Part shown: piece by piece, positions 20,457 to 32,111 of the stretch
Layout of the letters: each line of letters opens with the position of its first letter
How positions within the stretch are numbered: the first letter of the stretch is position 1
Assembly (NCBI RefSeq): GCF_000699445.3
Contig: NC_067196.1
Span: forward strand, 434,001-498,000
Direction: 5' to 3'
Source of the DNA: Schistosoma haematobium
Lineage: Eukaryota; Platyhelminthes; Trematoda; Strigeidida; Schistosomatidae
Length of the DNA stretch: 64,000 nucleotides
Notes under the pieces: generated by a model
What the model was told of the DNA's origin: nothing
Databases searched by the model: none
What the model saw: the letters and a program-made list of their open reading frames with translations, nothing else
Translations under genes and position numbers: made by a program

Positions 20457-20512
<56 letters not shown>
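20457..20512. repeat. (TTA)n microsatellite
   Basis: About 55 bp of uninterrupted trinucleotide repeat just after the PLE endonuclease frame. Confidence 0.95.
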
Positions 20513-20941
20513 GTCTTTACACTTGATAAACCCTTTTTGAGGAATTTATTTAATATCCACCCCTGAACCTACTATATTTGACCTGATTATTTTACATATT
20601 ACGCAATTTCCGATTTGTAATCACAATACTCTTTCGCTCTCTATCTCTTACCCCATGTTGACCATATTTATTCTGATCATGATTGATTGCACAAATTTCA
20701 TTTCACTTATAAACTGATTCAAGTTAACAACTTCATATAAGTCAGCCCATAACATTCATGATCTGAATTGATTTGATTTGATATATATAATAAACCACAA
20801 TAATTCTTAATTGACATATTCACAATTTCCAAATGATGATCTACTCTCTACTCTTAAATCTGATCAATTTTATGAATGATTAATTTGAATATGAGATAAT
20901 GGTAGGTAGATATACGTGATAAGAAATAATGAGAAGATGAG

Positions 20942-21557
20942 TTACGTAATAATAATTAAATAGAATTTGAAAAGTAAACATGATTTAAGAGGATCAACTG
21001 GTGGAAATGTGTGTGAATGAAAAGTTGGTTTAAAAATTAGGTAATAAGGGAGTAGTATAAGACAAAGGTTTACCAGGGTAATGATAAGTTTATTAGTGTC
21101 TCTTTTTGAATGCATAAATCGGGTTGAAGTTTTTTGATCGCAAAATGTTGACGGTATGCCCGATGTCAAGTAAATGCCGAGCTATTGCACTGCTGAAAGC
21201 CTTAGTCCGTCACAGCCTCAAGTTGTTTGGAACATGCTCAGAAATGCGAATATGCACTCTTCTCTCACTTCTTCCAATTTATGTGCTATGGCATGTTCAT
21301 GTGAATTGGTAAATACAGTTGGAGCTACTAAGAAAAGAGGACTGGTCGATTCTAGTTTGTTTAAGTCAGCAGTTCGTTTGCCATACTGTCGTTAGTTTTG
21401 CTGCTGGGTAGGTGACTTTCAACGCAGAGTTTAGTCTGTGTATAATTATTCCGGCAATTTCATCACCTTTGAAACGTAAGTGTAAGAAGCAGGTTTTCTT
21501 TTCTACTCCATCGTACTTTGTCCAAGGATTGGTTTTTGGTCTCGGATTAAACATCAA
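20942..21557 (-). pseudogene. Second PLE fragment, tail-to-tail with the first
   Basis: The minus strand starts with the RT-to-endonuclease linker (KTCFLHLRFKGDEIAGI, LNSALKVTYPAAKLTTVWQT). After a frameshift it continues into the YIG strand and helix: IGRSERRVHIRISEHVP, then SSAIARHLLDIGHTVNI. The codon expected for the YIG tyrosine (near 21284) is TAA. RT motifs are missing. It belongs to a different PLE subfamily from 18172-20640. Confidence 0.8.
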
Positions 21558-21640
21558 CTATGGGATGTAGGTGTATCCAGCTGACGAGTCGCAAATAGGA
21601 CTAAACCTACACCACGGATTCCTTTGCAAGCCACTATCCA
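21545..21640 (+). mobile_element. SM-alpha-type SINE 3' part with near-intact hammerhead
   Basis: CTGACGA box (21581-21587) intact; stem II GTCG/GGAC has one mismatch; the second box reads TAAA instead of GAAA. It continues GGATTCC...GCCACTATCCATC. Predicted inactive through one core substitution. Confidence 0.7.
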
Positions 21641-21847
21641 TCTTTCCTGATGAAGATTGAGAAATGTTGCTTGACACAGTGTGAGAAGATATCAACTATG
21701 GGAAAGACTATAATAAGTGGTCATCTAATGGTTATTGAAAAATCTGTGAAATTGAATCTAGTCCGTACATGATAGCCTATTTTTCACTTGATGAATCTGA
21801 TAGATGGAAGAAATAAATAAGCAAATGGATCAAACCACATTCTCTTA

Positions 21848-22380
21848 TTGACCGTAAGCATTCGCTTTTTCAGACGAGTAGTTGTAATTATTTTTCAAGC
21901 GATAGTTTTTCAAATCACTTCACGCATACACTATGTACATGATGGTAGTCTTAGTAATAACGAGTCACAAATGAACAACTATGAAAATGGTTGCACACAC
22001 TTTGTGGGAATGAAATGTTCCAACGGAAAAATGTATTTGGTTCGGTCTACCTACTCCAATTTACACCACGGTGCAAAGGTCATGTAATAATAAGAAGTTT
22101 TTGCATTATGATTCTAACTAGGAATCCGCGGAATAACGCAATTTAAACCAAATATAAATAGCTGAGGACAGACGAACGTGTTGTATTCGCAATTCGAAAC
22201 CAGGCAGTCATCCAGCACAATACAATCATTAGTTCATACAAACACCATACTACGTACATGATCGTAGTCATAGTAATAACGGTTCACACATGCACAACTA
22301 TGAACATGGTTACACACATTTGGACATGGAATGTTCCAACGGGAAAATGTATTTGGTTCAGTCGATTTAATGAAATTCCT
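21848..22380 (-). mobile_element. LTR-like sequence flanked by two coding-like repeats
   Basis: 22107-22249 is a diverged relative of the 162-bp LTR (shares AATAACGCAATT, TTGTATT, AATTCGAAA and ATTAGTT...CAAACACCA). On each side lies a copy of a ~115-bp unit (21930-22045 and 22250-22365). Both units keep one plus-strand frame: YVHDxSxSNNxSxMxNYExG, then CSNGKMYLV. No target duplication at the LTR edges was found, so this is not a simple solo LTR. Confidence 0.5.
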
Positions 22381-22389
22381 TTATTCATA

Positions 22390-23110
22390 CTCATCAGATT
22401 TACATAGTATATGCTTCATTAATCAAATCATACAATTAAGAGTATGTAAATCTGTATAAATAAGAAAAACATAATCATAAAATGAATCCAAGCCAAACTA
22501 TGGAATGATCAAGTGGACTTAATGAATGAAATCACACATAACGATGTGATGAGTACTGCCAAATAACCAACACAACGTTTAACTTCATTTTTGTCAAGTC
22601 ATTCAAGTGTTGACTGGATTCTATCGACTACTCTTATACGATTTACCATTCTTAATTTATTCTCCTACTATGAGTTACTATCTCCCTATAGTCACTTGAC
22701 CTGTATAATAATTATTTTATATTAAATGATGTGATGTAGTCCAGTCGGGTTCTATATAAACTGAGTATACGTGAAATATCAGATTCATATAGCGGAGGCT
22801 GATATTTGTATTCCAGATTGAACAGGCTGAGGTAGGTGGGAAACTATGATACAGAGGAGCAATAAGGATTCTGAGTTGACTCAAGAATATTAGTGCTTTT
22901 CCACTTATCATTGGTTTAGCGCGAAGATAAGGTCATAAGAATCGGTATTCTGATCAGCTATTTTATCTCTTGATATTTGATGGGTCAGAGGACAATTCAG
23001 TTTTTTGAAGAAATATTGATGGATGTCTGAGTGAAGCATTTTAATTTCTCTACAGAAAAACTACGAATTTTGTCAACAATGAGACGTGTGAGCAAGTACA
23101 GTTAACTTTG
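22390..23110. other. No gene recognised
   Basis: AT-rich with no landmarks I can name. Confidence 0.5.
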
Positions 23111-23214
23111 ATCACTAATGAGATAATCTGACATCATTTTTGATCAGTCTATATACAATCTTCTCAATTATCATCAGTCCCCTTAGTTCGAACAAGAGAG
23201 CACAGCTAGCAAAC

Positions 23215-23216
<2 letters not shown>

Positions 23217-23271
<55 letters not shown>
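23217..23271. repeat. (ATT)n microsatellite
   Basis: About 55 bp. It produces poly-isoleucine frames on both strands, which are not genes. Confidence 0.95.
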
Positions 23272-23274
<3 letters not shown>

Positions 23275-23500
23275 CTTAGTAAAAGTGAAATCATCATTAT
23301 AGTCGCCCAATACGCATCCATTGGTATTTTACATTTGTTCAATATGGAAGCTACACGTCGAGAATGTTCGTTCCGAAGATGATTGGGTGGAATGTATTAA
23401 ACTCTTTCTGAGCTTTTTAATGCTTTTGGTAGTCTGAACAATAATTAAGCGAATCAAGGTTTGAAGTAATTCATCCTACAAATCTCAAGTTTAAGCAACT

Positions 23501-24190
23501 TTGTCTCATTCAAAATACTATCCATATAGGCTCCATCTTAATTCCCATTGCTGTAACCAATTTAAAAGCAACAAACATTACACAAATGGTATATTGACAG
23601 ATAAACATCGTGAGGCTATCCGGAAACTCAAGTTGAATGAACAAATTCTTATCACTAAACCTGATAAAGCATCGGGCACCGTAATTTTAAACAAGACAGA
23701 TTACATAGATAGTTACATAGGCCGTACTCAGAGGGCTTTATCATTGAGGGTTCGTGAACATGTACCAGCTTGGTTGGAAAAAGGAGTTACCAAATCGATT
23801 AACAGCACCATTCTTTCTCACTTGGTGGATACTGAACATCATATCAAAATAGAGGAAGCTTTCTGTGTTTTATATCAAGTTCCGAAATATCTATATCACG
23901 CAGCTAGATTACGATTGCTCTACATAGCGGGAGCCATCTGGATCAACTCCAGAAGACCACATTTATGTATCCAGAAAAAGTATATCCAGCCTCTTTGTTT
24001 ACTTTGGCCTACGACTCCATCACCGAATACCCAGACTCAATATTATAAACATCTTACCCCTCATTTTTTGATTATCTCTATCTTAATCTTCACATCCATC
24101 ATTCCCAATTCGTTTATCGTAATTACCTTGACAACACCCACCCTACCTTATTACATATTATATTCACACAACAATCTGATAATGCTATAA
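23501..24190 (+). pseudogene. RT-deleted PLE, fingers fused in frame to GIY-YIG nuclease
   Basis: A single 229-codon frame. Residues ~35-68 are the start of a PLE RT (LTDKHREAIRKLKLNEQ, ITKPDKASGTVILNKTDYI). The next residues, DSYIGRTQRALSLRVREHVP, are the YIG strand and helix of the endonuclease, followed by AWLEKGVTKSINSTILSHLV and a distal ARLRLLYIAGAIWINSRRPH block. The whole palm with motifs A-C and the GIY half of the nuclease are missing. The junction sits on a repeated TTACATA (about 23701-23720), which suggests a microhomology deletion. The C-terminal ~60 residues run into non-coding tail. The product would have no RT and an incomplete nuclease. Confidence 0.8.
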
Positions 24191-24339
24191 TACTATCCTC
24201 CACTTATTACGACTAAACACTTTACTCCCAAATCATGCTGACCTTTATTGTATGACCATTCTAATTTGCAAATAATACAATTTTGAAGTATATAGATATA
24301 TATCGTAACAGATGGAAACATGCACCATTTTTTAACACA

Positions 24340-24545
24340 TCACATTGTCAAATTTATTCATGCCATGCCTTATTTTTGACAGTCTAGTTGACCTTTTAAT
24401 GCTCTTACCAAGTATATTAGGTGTGATCAGATTGTTCGAAATGTATTGCGCAATTCTATCATCAAATAATTCTGATCATCTTCGTCTTCTTATTACATAA
24501 TCGAAATTTATCAAAGGGATTCATTGTTTTAAAATATTATGGACT
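24340..24545 (+). mobile_element. PLE 3' tail
   Basis: Contains the tail motif GATCAGATTGTTCGAAATGT and CTTCGTCTTCT shared with 43595-43775 and with the minus-strand tails at 8885-9060 and 28325-28490. It belongs to the RT-deleted PLE just upstream. Confidence 0.7.
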
Positions 24546-24639
24546 TATAATTGTATATATTCTATGGGGATTTTTAAACAACAAGTGAATTTAAACTTCA
24601 TCCCATTGCACAAGTAAGTTGCTATCAGGACCCTAATGA

Positions 24640-24745
24640 CGTTTGAAGCGAGAGGTAGTGGGTTTGAGTCCACCTGTGAACATCCAGCTGACGAATCACA
24701 AATAGGATTCCACTGCTAGACATTATCCATCTTTGTTTACACACA
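24640..24745 (+). mobile_element. SM-alpha-type SINE with deleted ribozyme half
   Basis: CCAGCTGACGA and AAATAGGA are present but jump straight to TTCCACTGCTAG: the GACGAAACG...GTCCTGG part is missing. The deletion removes the catalytic GAAA and the cleavage site. Confidence 0.65.
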
Positions 24746-25194
24746 AGTTTATTTATCAAGTGGTTATCATTTACAATTGAACTTAGATCAACTTCAATCT
24801 TCATTAGAAATGATCACAGTGAATTCAAGAGATTTGTGAATTATTGATAAACGATTTATTAAATGAAGGAGGTTTTGTGGAGATCTTATGCTTGTGTGTT
24901 GATATTTTAAGAGTAACAATAGTCATCTATAAATATATCATGTGAGCATGTGTAATCCTCGAACAAACTGCCCATCGATCCCATAAATGATTCATATTAC
25001 TTAAATTGAATTCAATAATTTGCTAACGCAGTCTAATTTGATGAAACTTGATTTTGATTATTGTGGAGGATTTGTGTAAATAGTAGAGTTTTAAATCAAC
25101 AACTAATCTTAAATAGGATACTACTGGCAGTCTAGTAGCACTGCATAAATGTTGTGCAATAGTGTGAATTGGTTAATGTCAGACAATAACATCA

Positions 25195-25380
25195 TTGGAT
25201 TCCGAGTCAGTGATCCAGAGGTTAAATGATCACACGTATGATCGTAGGTCCTGAATTCGATTCCCACGCAAAGGATCCTAGCTGCTCACTGGTGAGGAAT
25301 CTCATATCAAAACAAAATGCCAGTTGAGTACGTGCAGGTTTTGACTTATGAATTCAACTTGAAGATTTTTAAATGATCAT
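25195..25380 (+). mobile_element. Family B SINE, dead ribozyme
   Basis: tRNA-like head (GTCAGTGATCCAGAGGTTAA; GAATTCGATTCCC), then a hammerhead zone with GGTGAGGAATC and AACAAAATGCC, both core boxes changed. Confidence 0.65.
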
Positions 25381-25384
25381 GAAA

Positions 25385-27295
25385 ATCATCTTGACAGAGA
25401 TGAATAAATGAAATTGGAAAATGTTAATTAAATTGAAATTCGCATGTACAGCTAGTTCAATTGGCTCTCATGGTTGACATTAAGCCCACGGCAATTAAGA
25501 TTCCCTACCACCCATTTCTAAAAACTAGTAGGGTGTTAAAGAAAAATTTACCGATCGGTGATTGGTGTACTTGTTTTGTAAGTGTGTGTGCTCAAGTGAT
25601 AATGAAAAGACATTTTGTCACCTTTATTTAATGTTGTACTTCGTCGTAAACTGTTCACTTTTGTAATCTGCTTTAGTTCAAATCGAAATCGCATCTAGTG
25701 CTGTGATTGGATGTCAGAATTAGCATTTTTTACATTTGATATTTAATGAGAATGAATAATTCTTTTTGTGTAATGTGAGTCTTAAAATTTTTTTTTAGAC
25801 TTTTGAAGAAAAATACACCAACTCAATGTCACTACCATGAAATCTTACTGTTAGTGAATGTGTATTGGCAGAAATGTTTGTTTACCGATCAAGTAGACCT
25901 TGAATTGTAATCGTTAGTTATCTTAACACGATTAATTAAATGTATCACATTTGAAGAAAGTTTTTTTGGAAAAGAGGAACAGAAAACCGGTTTGACTATT
26001 TGATAATACTGATTACTGAATGAGGTCGGTAGTCTAATGTTGAATACCCAATTAATAAACAAACTATCATCAAAGTGTGTGCATAAGTTTTTTGAGTAAC
26101 ACATGGTCTGTTAATCGGAGAAATAAATCAACAGATCAATAATTCATCATGATAAATTACTGATTGCAATGTGTATAATTCAGGTGAACCAACCGTAGAC
26201 CATCATTGAATGAACTGACTTTGACAGTATATGAATGTAGTAATAAATTTAACCGAAATAGACACTTAATATTTAGTGAATGTTTATTTTGTAAATGGCT
26301 ATTCTTCTTAATGAGAATTAGAAAAAGGGTTAGATGTCAATTCGGTTCATTTTAAAAGTCCATTGAAACACGGTTTATTGTTTTCACTTGTGATTTATTT
26401 GTAGTTCTGTATTTTAAAATTAATTTTCTTTGGTCGTAATCAAAACTGGTGTGTGTTTCATCAGTTATGTGTGAATATTGTTAACCACCGTAATATGAAA
26501 CCTGAACTATATCTAGACATTATGAATGTAACCATTTTTGACAAGCAGCATTTGAAATATCAGTTTGATGAAGTGTCAATGAACAAACCTGCGTCGTCTG
26601 ACTGACTGACTCAACAAATATCTATCGACATTCAACGTATAAATATGAATTAGGTCAACTGTATCAATCAACATTTACAATTTGTTATTATTATTTATTG
26701 TCCTTATGATCATTATTATTATTATTATCGGCTTTATTCAATATTATGTTTTTGGTACAATATAGAATTCTCAGCGTAAAGTATTTCAACAAGTTTCCGT
26801 TTCTTTCTTCTTGGTCGGTCCTTGCGATAAATATTGAGTGATCGCCAGTTAGATGTTAACAGTTCACTGAATGAACATCTGAATAATGTGCATTCTTTTC
26901 GTTGTCTATTGCCAGCAACCACATTGTCTCTTATTGAGTTCTTTTTTTAAAACTTTGACAACGAAAGGTTGTACACTTTTCAGAAACACAGCAGAATAGG
27001 TTATGCGATTAATAGACATAACGATATATTAAAACAAACAATGATAGATAACTTGTTGAAATATCTAGATGGCAGGAACAGGTAGCCCAAATGCTCAAGC
27101 AGCCTACCCTTATCCAATCATTTACGAATGAAACAGTTAGGTTGTATTACAAAAGTTAAATAAATCAGACTAACTAACCAAATGGATTAAATTGGATAAA
27201 AGTGTGAGATGAGTACAGATCTTGAATCAATTATCAATTGATTGTCTAAGTAAAAACTACACTTAATTAAACGATTTATCACTTATATAGCATAA
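25385..27295. other. Long AT-rich stretch, no gene recognised
   Basis: No long frames with recognisable domains. Short TTA repeats at about 26690-26728. Confidence 0.5.
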
Positions 27296-27299
27296 TAAG

Positions 27300-27475
27300 C
27301 AAAGATGGATAGTGACTAGCAGTGGAATTGAGGACGTGCCTTCCCTCTTATCTGTGACTGGTCAGCTCGATGTACATGCATGCCATAGTTGATGTTCACT
27401 CTAGGACTCTAACTCAGTAGCGTTCGTTTCAAATGCCATAGCGTCATCCATTTAGCTAATGTTTCCCGATAGCCA
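27300..27475 (-). mobile_element. SM-alpha-type SINE remnant (family A), minus strand
   Basis: The plus strand shows GATGGATAGTGACTAGCAGT (tail, reversed), then a disrupted hammerhead (GGTCAGCTCGATG) and a tRNA-like head (GGACTCTAACTCAG). Ribozyme boxes are not intact. Confidence 0.6.
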
Positions 27476-27859
27476 TCTTTACTTGGAATAGGAAATTGGC
27501 CTAAATATTAAAAGCATAACTTTAACTCCACTCGATAAATGTTTTAATTGTCATATTATCGAATTTTCTCGATCAACCGAATATGTTATCATCCCATATA
27601 AAGGCAGTTTATCCAAGCGGATTAATATTTAAATATCAAAGTTTCTGTCTTATCAACTTATTTTCCCATCACATTATTGAAGTACACTTTATATAAACAA
27701 TTCATCAATGTAGTAAAAGTATCCAAATATGAAAAGTACTTTCCAACAAATGTATGGTAAATTTAGCTCGATGATATATGAAATCCTACAACATTTAAGT
27801 ATCAAATAGAAACAATCTAAATGAAAATTATGTTTATGATTGAGATCATGAATCGATCA

Positions 27860-28025
27860 ATGTTAGACCACCAATGATACCCTGAAAGCACTGGTTGGCC
27901 ATTTTATTCTAGTATGGAACTCCTCAGCAATTCGCATCCACGATTCCTCATACGGGATTCAAACCCAGAAACTATCGGTCACGTGCACGAATGCTCAACC
28001 TTTAGACCACTAAGCTGGCATCAGA
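27860..28025 (-). mobile_element. Family B SINE, minus strand
   Basis: Head with GGGATTCAAACCC; CTGAGGA box intact; stem II GTTC/GAAT; second box reads TAAA instead of GAAA. Predicted inactive. It is a fuller partner of 8490-8590. Confidence 0.65.
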
Positions 28026-28324
28026 TGGCATTAATGTCTAATATCAACCAATCCAAGAAATTGCTACCAAGTTTTCAATAATAATCTCACATCAATCATT
28101 TCATGATGTCAATCAAAGCTCAACAATCTCCATAACTTTATACTACAAAAATTCTTTTGTGTATATATCATGTTACTTATAAACAATACAGTAGTATTAG
28201 TTAAGACATAAGACAATTGAATTACTGTCCAAAAACTATTGATTATTTGAAAGTTAGTTGCTAACACAAGTTTCATTTTATGAAATACTAATTGATCTTC
28301 ATTTATATGATTTAGATAGAACAA

Positions 28325-28825
28325 TGAGAAGACGGAGTTGATCTAAAAACATTGGTGATGTATTTGCGCTATACATTTCGAACAATCTGATCACACACAT
28401 ACACTTGTCAAGGCATTTTTATATGAAAATTAATAAAGGTCAATTCAATGGAATTTCAAGTAAAATAACAAAGGGGGGAGGGAGAAACAATAAGAAATTG
28501 TCGCGTTATCCTAGGCCATAGGATGACTTAAGGGTTACCACAGTAAATTCAAGGTTAAGACAAATGGTTTTTGTACACATAATGAGGGTTTACATTTACG
28601 AATAGCCAAAGCTTCAATAAACTTAAGAATTCATCCTTCACAATTTCTATACAACATTCTAAATGCTGTATTAATGTTAATTTTGTGCCCCATCTCAATT
28701 ATATGTTTCGCTATCGATGAACTTGGTTTTCTTCCTCGTACATTGATAGGATCATTTGACACACATTGATTTTGAAGCCATCTAGGCACATGTTCATTGA
28801 CCGTTGATTGCATTGTTCGATTACT
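28325..28825 (-). pseudogene. PLE 3' end with GIY-YIG fragment, second copy
   Basis: Minus strand 28813-28631 encodes MQSTVNEHVPRWLQ, INVRGRKPSSSIAKHIIE and MGHKININTAFRMLYRN, then the shared PLE tail. It is truncated upstream at SNRTMQ just before the YIG strand. It differs from 8885-9389 at scattered residues only. Confidence 0.7.
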
Positions 28826-29044
28826 CTTCCCTAGTTTTAGGAAGATGATTATGTTCTCTCATCTGATTTATTATTGTACATAAGACCCTGTCTTTAGGAT
28901 GTAAACTGAATTGCCTAGTTCGATCCCTTTTGAAATAATCCACTTTTCTTATAGTCTATCGCTATTTATTATTTCCATTTCAAGCTTATCTATAGAATGT
29001 AAGTTATATATATACATACGTGTTATATTCAGTATTAAATAAAC

Positions 29045-29140
29045 AAAGATGGATAGTGGCATGCAGTGGAATCCAGGACGCGCGTTTCGTCCAGTTTGGG
29101 ACGCACAGTATGCACATATGCCAATAAGAGACTGATCAAT
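29045..29140 (-). mobile_element. SM-alpha-type SINE remnant (family A), minus strand
   Basis: Stem II, GAAAC and the GCGCGTCCTGG segment are all kept, but the first core box reads CTGTGC. Partner of 11372-11470. Confidence 0.65.
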
Positions 29141-29274
29141 TTCAGTCCTAAAACATCAATGGGATGATTCCAGTAAAATAATACCAAGTGAAAAATTAAA
29201 TCAAACTTATAATGAATAGTTATCCTGTCATATGAAGTTGTATTGTATTCTATTGAAACATAAATAACCGTGAA

Positions 29275-30156
29275 CAGAGTTAATTGATTTCATCATTATG
29301 CACTGTCATATAGAGAATCATTATGATTCTTACAGAATAATTTGGTTATATTTAGCATAATATCAGTGTTATTTATTCTATTTGATAGAAGGATTTAATC
29401 GTCTAAATAATAAATCAAGTTACTTTTGATAAATCCCACATGACTATTAGATGATCATAAAAATGGATTGATATAAATGAGATACACAAATCGGATTGAT
29501 AACTCCTGATGAAAGTGACCTCTGTGAAGGTTAATAAAACTGCAGTGAATTATGTTTTGTAATTATTTTGAATCCGTCGGCGATATCCTTTTCAACACTT
29601 GACTATCACATTTCTAAAGGCTTCTTATCCGTTAATTCATATATCTCTATTTATTAGGTTACATGATTGGGAAATCTTGGAGATACCGTTTTTTCAGACA
29701 CTTCTGCATAATTGCTACATTAAACTCGTACAAATTGACAAATGGACCTGACGGTAAATTGATCATTTAATTGAATGTTCAATTACTACTTAGTTGTATT
29801 TGAGGAAATCAGTTTAGCTGTAATAAAACTCTTTGACGACCACATTATAAATCCATTTGAGCAAAGTGTACTATCAAAAGAGGTAAAAGAATAAAAATAA
29901 ATATTGGAAATAACCCACCTCAAAGAAGAACTGATTATTAGATTTTGTTCACAATCGCATTATAGAAACGTGCATCGACGTATCATCACTTAGTCAAATG
30001 TTTCAACGGCATAATAGTTTAGGATTATTCATAAAATATAACATGATCAAATTCATAATGTTATCTAACGAATAACTTTTGATGATAATTGACAGGCAAA
30101 TAACAAACAATGAATCTATATTGAAACAAACAAAATCAATTACTTTTTAGTGGAGC
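29275..30156. mobile_element. Insertion of ~880 bp absent from the paired block
   Basis: Defined by comparison with 11612, where the same flanks are joined. It contains CCTGATGAAAG...AATAAAACTGCAGTG near 29510-29550, reminiscent of a decayed PLE-type hammerhead (second box lost). No protein. Class not proven. Confidence 0.5.
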
Positions 30157-30285
30157 CCGTAGATCTGACTCCATGTAGATCGTAATGATGATTGTCGTTG
30201 AAATATATACGTCGCCTATCCTCGTATATCCTCATCGACTTTAATCGCGTTAGTCAAATAACATAATGACATAAGTCGAATTTAT
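30157..30285 (+). repeat. Dispersed repeat, 'ATCTGACTCC' family
   Basis: Truncated copy of the family seen at 11612-11830. Confidence 0.6.
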
Positions 30286-31490
30286 TATAGATGTTGCCTG
30301 TTCTGAATTAAAATTATTCCTCTCATCCCATATTACACATACTTACCTATTTATACCTTTTTATAATTTTAAATGATCTAAAAACGCATTTAGTATTATT
30401 TCCTACTTCTTTATTTGCCTTGAACTTGTCTAATTGGGTTAATTATGAATTTACATTTTGAACTGTAAAACTTAATAAAAATGTTTGACAACAAATATTT
30501 TTTCGTTTATACCGAAAATCTTGTTGCCATGACAACGTTTTTATTTTAAATAATCGATTGATAAAAAGTCTTTTGTGTCATGATCACAACTACCATAAAA
30601 TTAGAAGAAAGTATATTTCTAACACGGAACTATACGCCGTAATCTCATAGATTGGTGAATTATCTACAAATTAATAATCATACAATCATCAATTCTATGC
30701 CTATTTATCATGCGTGAAATATTTCAGTTATGTGTCATTGTAATAAATAAATACGATGAATTTTCATTAAATGGGAGCTTCTTTATTCGTCAGTAATTAG
30801 GAGATGTAAGTAAACTTCTAAAGATCAAATAGATCTCATCAAATGGAATACTCACAAATATCAAATCAATACAAAATATATTTTCAGTACTAATAAATTC
30901 CATATACGTTTACTAAGGCAACTAATTCAGTGAAAGTTTTGTGAATATTTGTGATTTTCTAAGAATCAGTCAAAAATAAAATGTGTGAAGCGATTACCAC
31001 TTCATCTAGTCTGCGAACGGAACAAAGACTCTGTGACCAAAAACCAATAAGTTAGCTATTCTAATGCGTTCCATGGGCGTTAACCACAGAAAGAAGTCCA
31101 AGTTCGAAACGGGGTTAATATATTCCGCAAGCAGCCAGAAGCACGAGCAATCCCGACAGGCACAAATCAAACGTATATATATATATACAGCATAAAGTTG
31201 TCCTTAGAAAGCGTTACAAAATAGCATACTGAAAGATTCAACTAGCCAATAAAGTTTAAGACTCTCCCATGTGAGAAATAAGATATAAAGGTGAAAATGA
31301 TTGCTTTTGGCGCGAAAACAATAAAATTCAAAAGTTTAAAATAAAATTACAAAAATAAAGTATTTAACAAGTGAGTTCCAGCGATCTACCTATAAATAAC
31401 TATAGATTTTGTTGGAAAAAAATCTCAAATTTAGAAACAAAAAAAGAAATCAAACTATCTTATTAATATCGTATTTACTAGGATTATTCA
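30286..31490. other. No gene recognised
   Basis: Very AT-rich; short TA repeat near 31174-31188; nothing else supportable. Confidence 0.5.
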
Positions 31491-31494
31491 TTCA

Positions 31495-31790
31495 GTAGCT
31501 GAGTGGATAACGTAATAGTGGTTAAAGCAAACGGTATTGAGTTCGAGCCACGAAGTGAAAATCAACACTGAGATGCAGGTACAACCAGCTGACGAGTCCC
31601 AAATAGGACGAAACGCACGTTCTGGGTTTCCACGGCCAGCCATTATCTATCTTTGCTTATAATGCTTATGACTTAAGGTAATCTCATGGCAATCCGCACA
31701 GTACGTACATATACCAATAAGAGACGGATCAACTGCAGTCTTAAACAACAATAAGACGATTCAAGTAAACAATGTCAAGTGAATCTATTA
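31495..31790 (+). mobile_element. Full-length SM-alpha-type SINE (family A)
   Basis: The best family A copy: tRNA-like head (TGAGTGGATAACG; GAGTTCGAGCC), TGAGATGCAGG spacer, intact hammerhead (31584-31630), CCAGCCATTATC tail, then CCGCACAGTACG...GAGACGGATCAACTGCAGTC. The head suggests an internal Pol III promoter. Confidence 0.85.
31584..31630 (+). ncRNA. Hammerhead ribozyme, SM-alpha type, intact core
   Basis: Stem I CCAG/CTGG (perfect), CTGACGA (31589-31595), stem II GTCC/GGAC (perfect) with loop CAAATA, GAAA (31610-31613), short stem III ACG/CGT with a 2-nt loop. The cleavage triplet is GTT (31619-31621) where the family has GTC. GUU obeys the NUH rule, so cleavage is expected but perhaps slower. 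Confidence 0.85.
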
Positions 31791-31849
31791 TTTTAGTTTG
31801 TGATACAAAAACAATAAACACTCCTCAATTCGCATAATATTTAATGAAT

Positions 31850-31970
31850 GAATTCACTCTGAGACTCAAACCCAGTGCCGTTTGCTTTAAACGTCATCTC
31901 GTTATCCACTTGCCTACTGTGTCCTGATTATTTTACTGCTAGCCACTATTCATCTTTGCTTCCAAAGTAA
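31850..31970. mobile_element. Rearranged SM-alpha-type SINE scraps
   Basis: A minus-oriented tRNA-like head (GACTCAAACCCAGTGCCG...TTATCCACTTG) is followed by a plus-oriented tail (ACTGCTAGCCACTATTCATC) with no ribozyme between. Suggests inversion or two nested truncated copies. Confidence 0.5.
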
Positions 31971-32111
31971 TATACATTATAAATTTTCGGCTTGAATTTT
32001 TCATATTCTGAGTTACACTAAACTATATAAATTAAATCTGATCACATTATTCTCATTTAACTGGCTCATGATTGGATTAACGCAGTATAGATTTGATTTG
32101 ATGATTTCGGT

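Larger units (their letters stand above)
18172..20640 (+). mobile_element. Longest Penelope-like element, inactivated
   Basis: The order is that of a PLE: N-terminal region, RT, linker, GIY-YIG endonuclease, 3' tail. It is broken by stops and a frameshift (see the parts below). About 20 nt past the endonuclease frame the tail passes into a long TTA simple repeat. The 5' end is not defined; the inverted duplication breaks off at 18262. Confidence 0.85.
27930..30283. repeat. Duplicated block, copy 2 (partner 8490-11733)
   Basis: Provides the empty site for the LTR element: here ATTACTCTTCCCTAGTTT runs uninterrupted at about 28818-28835. Conversely it carries an ~880-bp insertion (29275-30156) absent from copy 1. 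Confidence 0.9.

Noticed and set aside
23115..23382. Membrane proteins with poly-isoleucine on both strands
   Set aside because: Produced by translating the ATT microsatellite at 23217-23271.
29500..29550. Active PLE hammerhead
   Set aside because: A CTGATGA box is present but no GAAA box or stem II closing pair can be found at the right distance; noted only as a possible relic.
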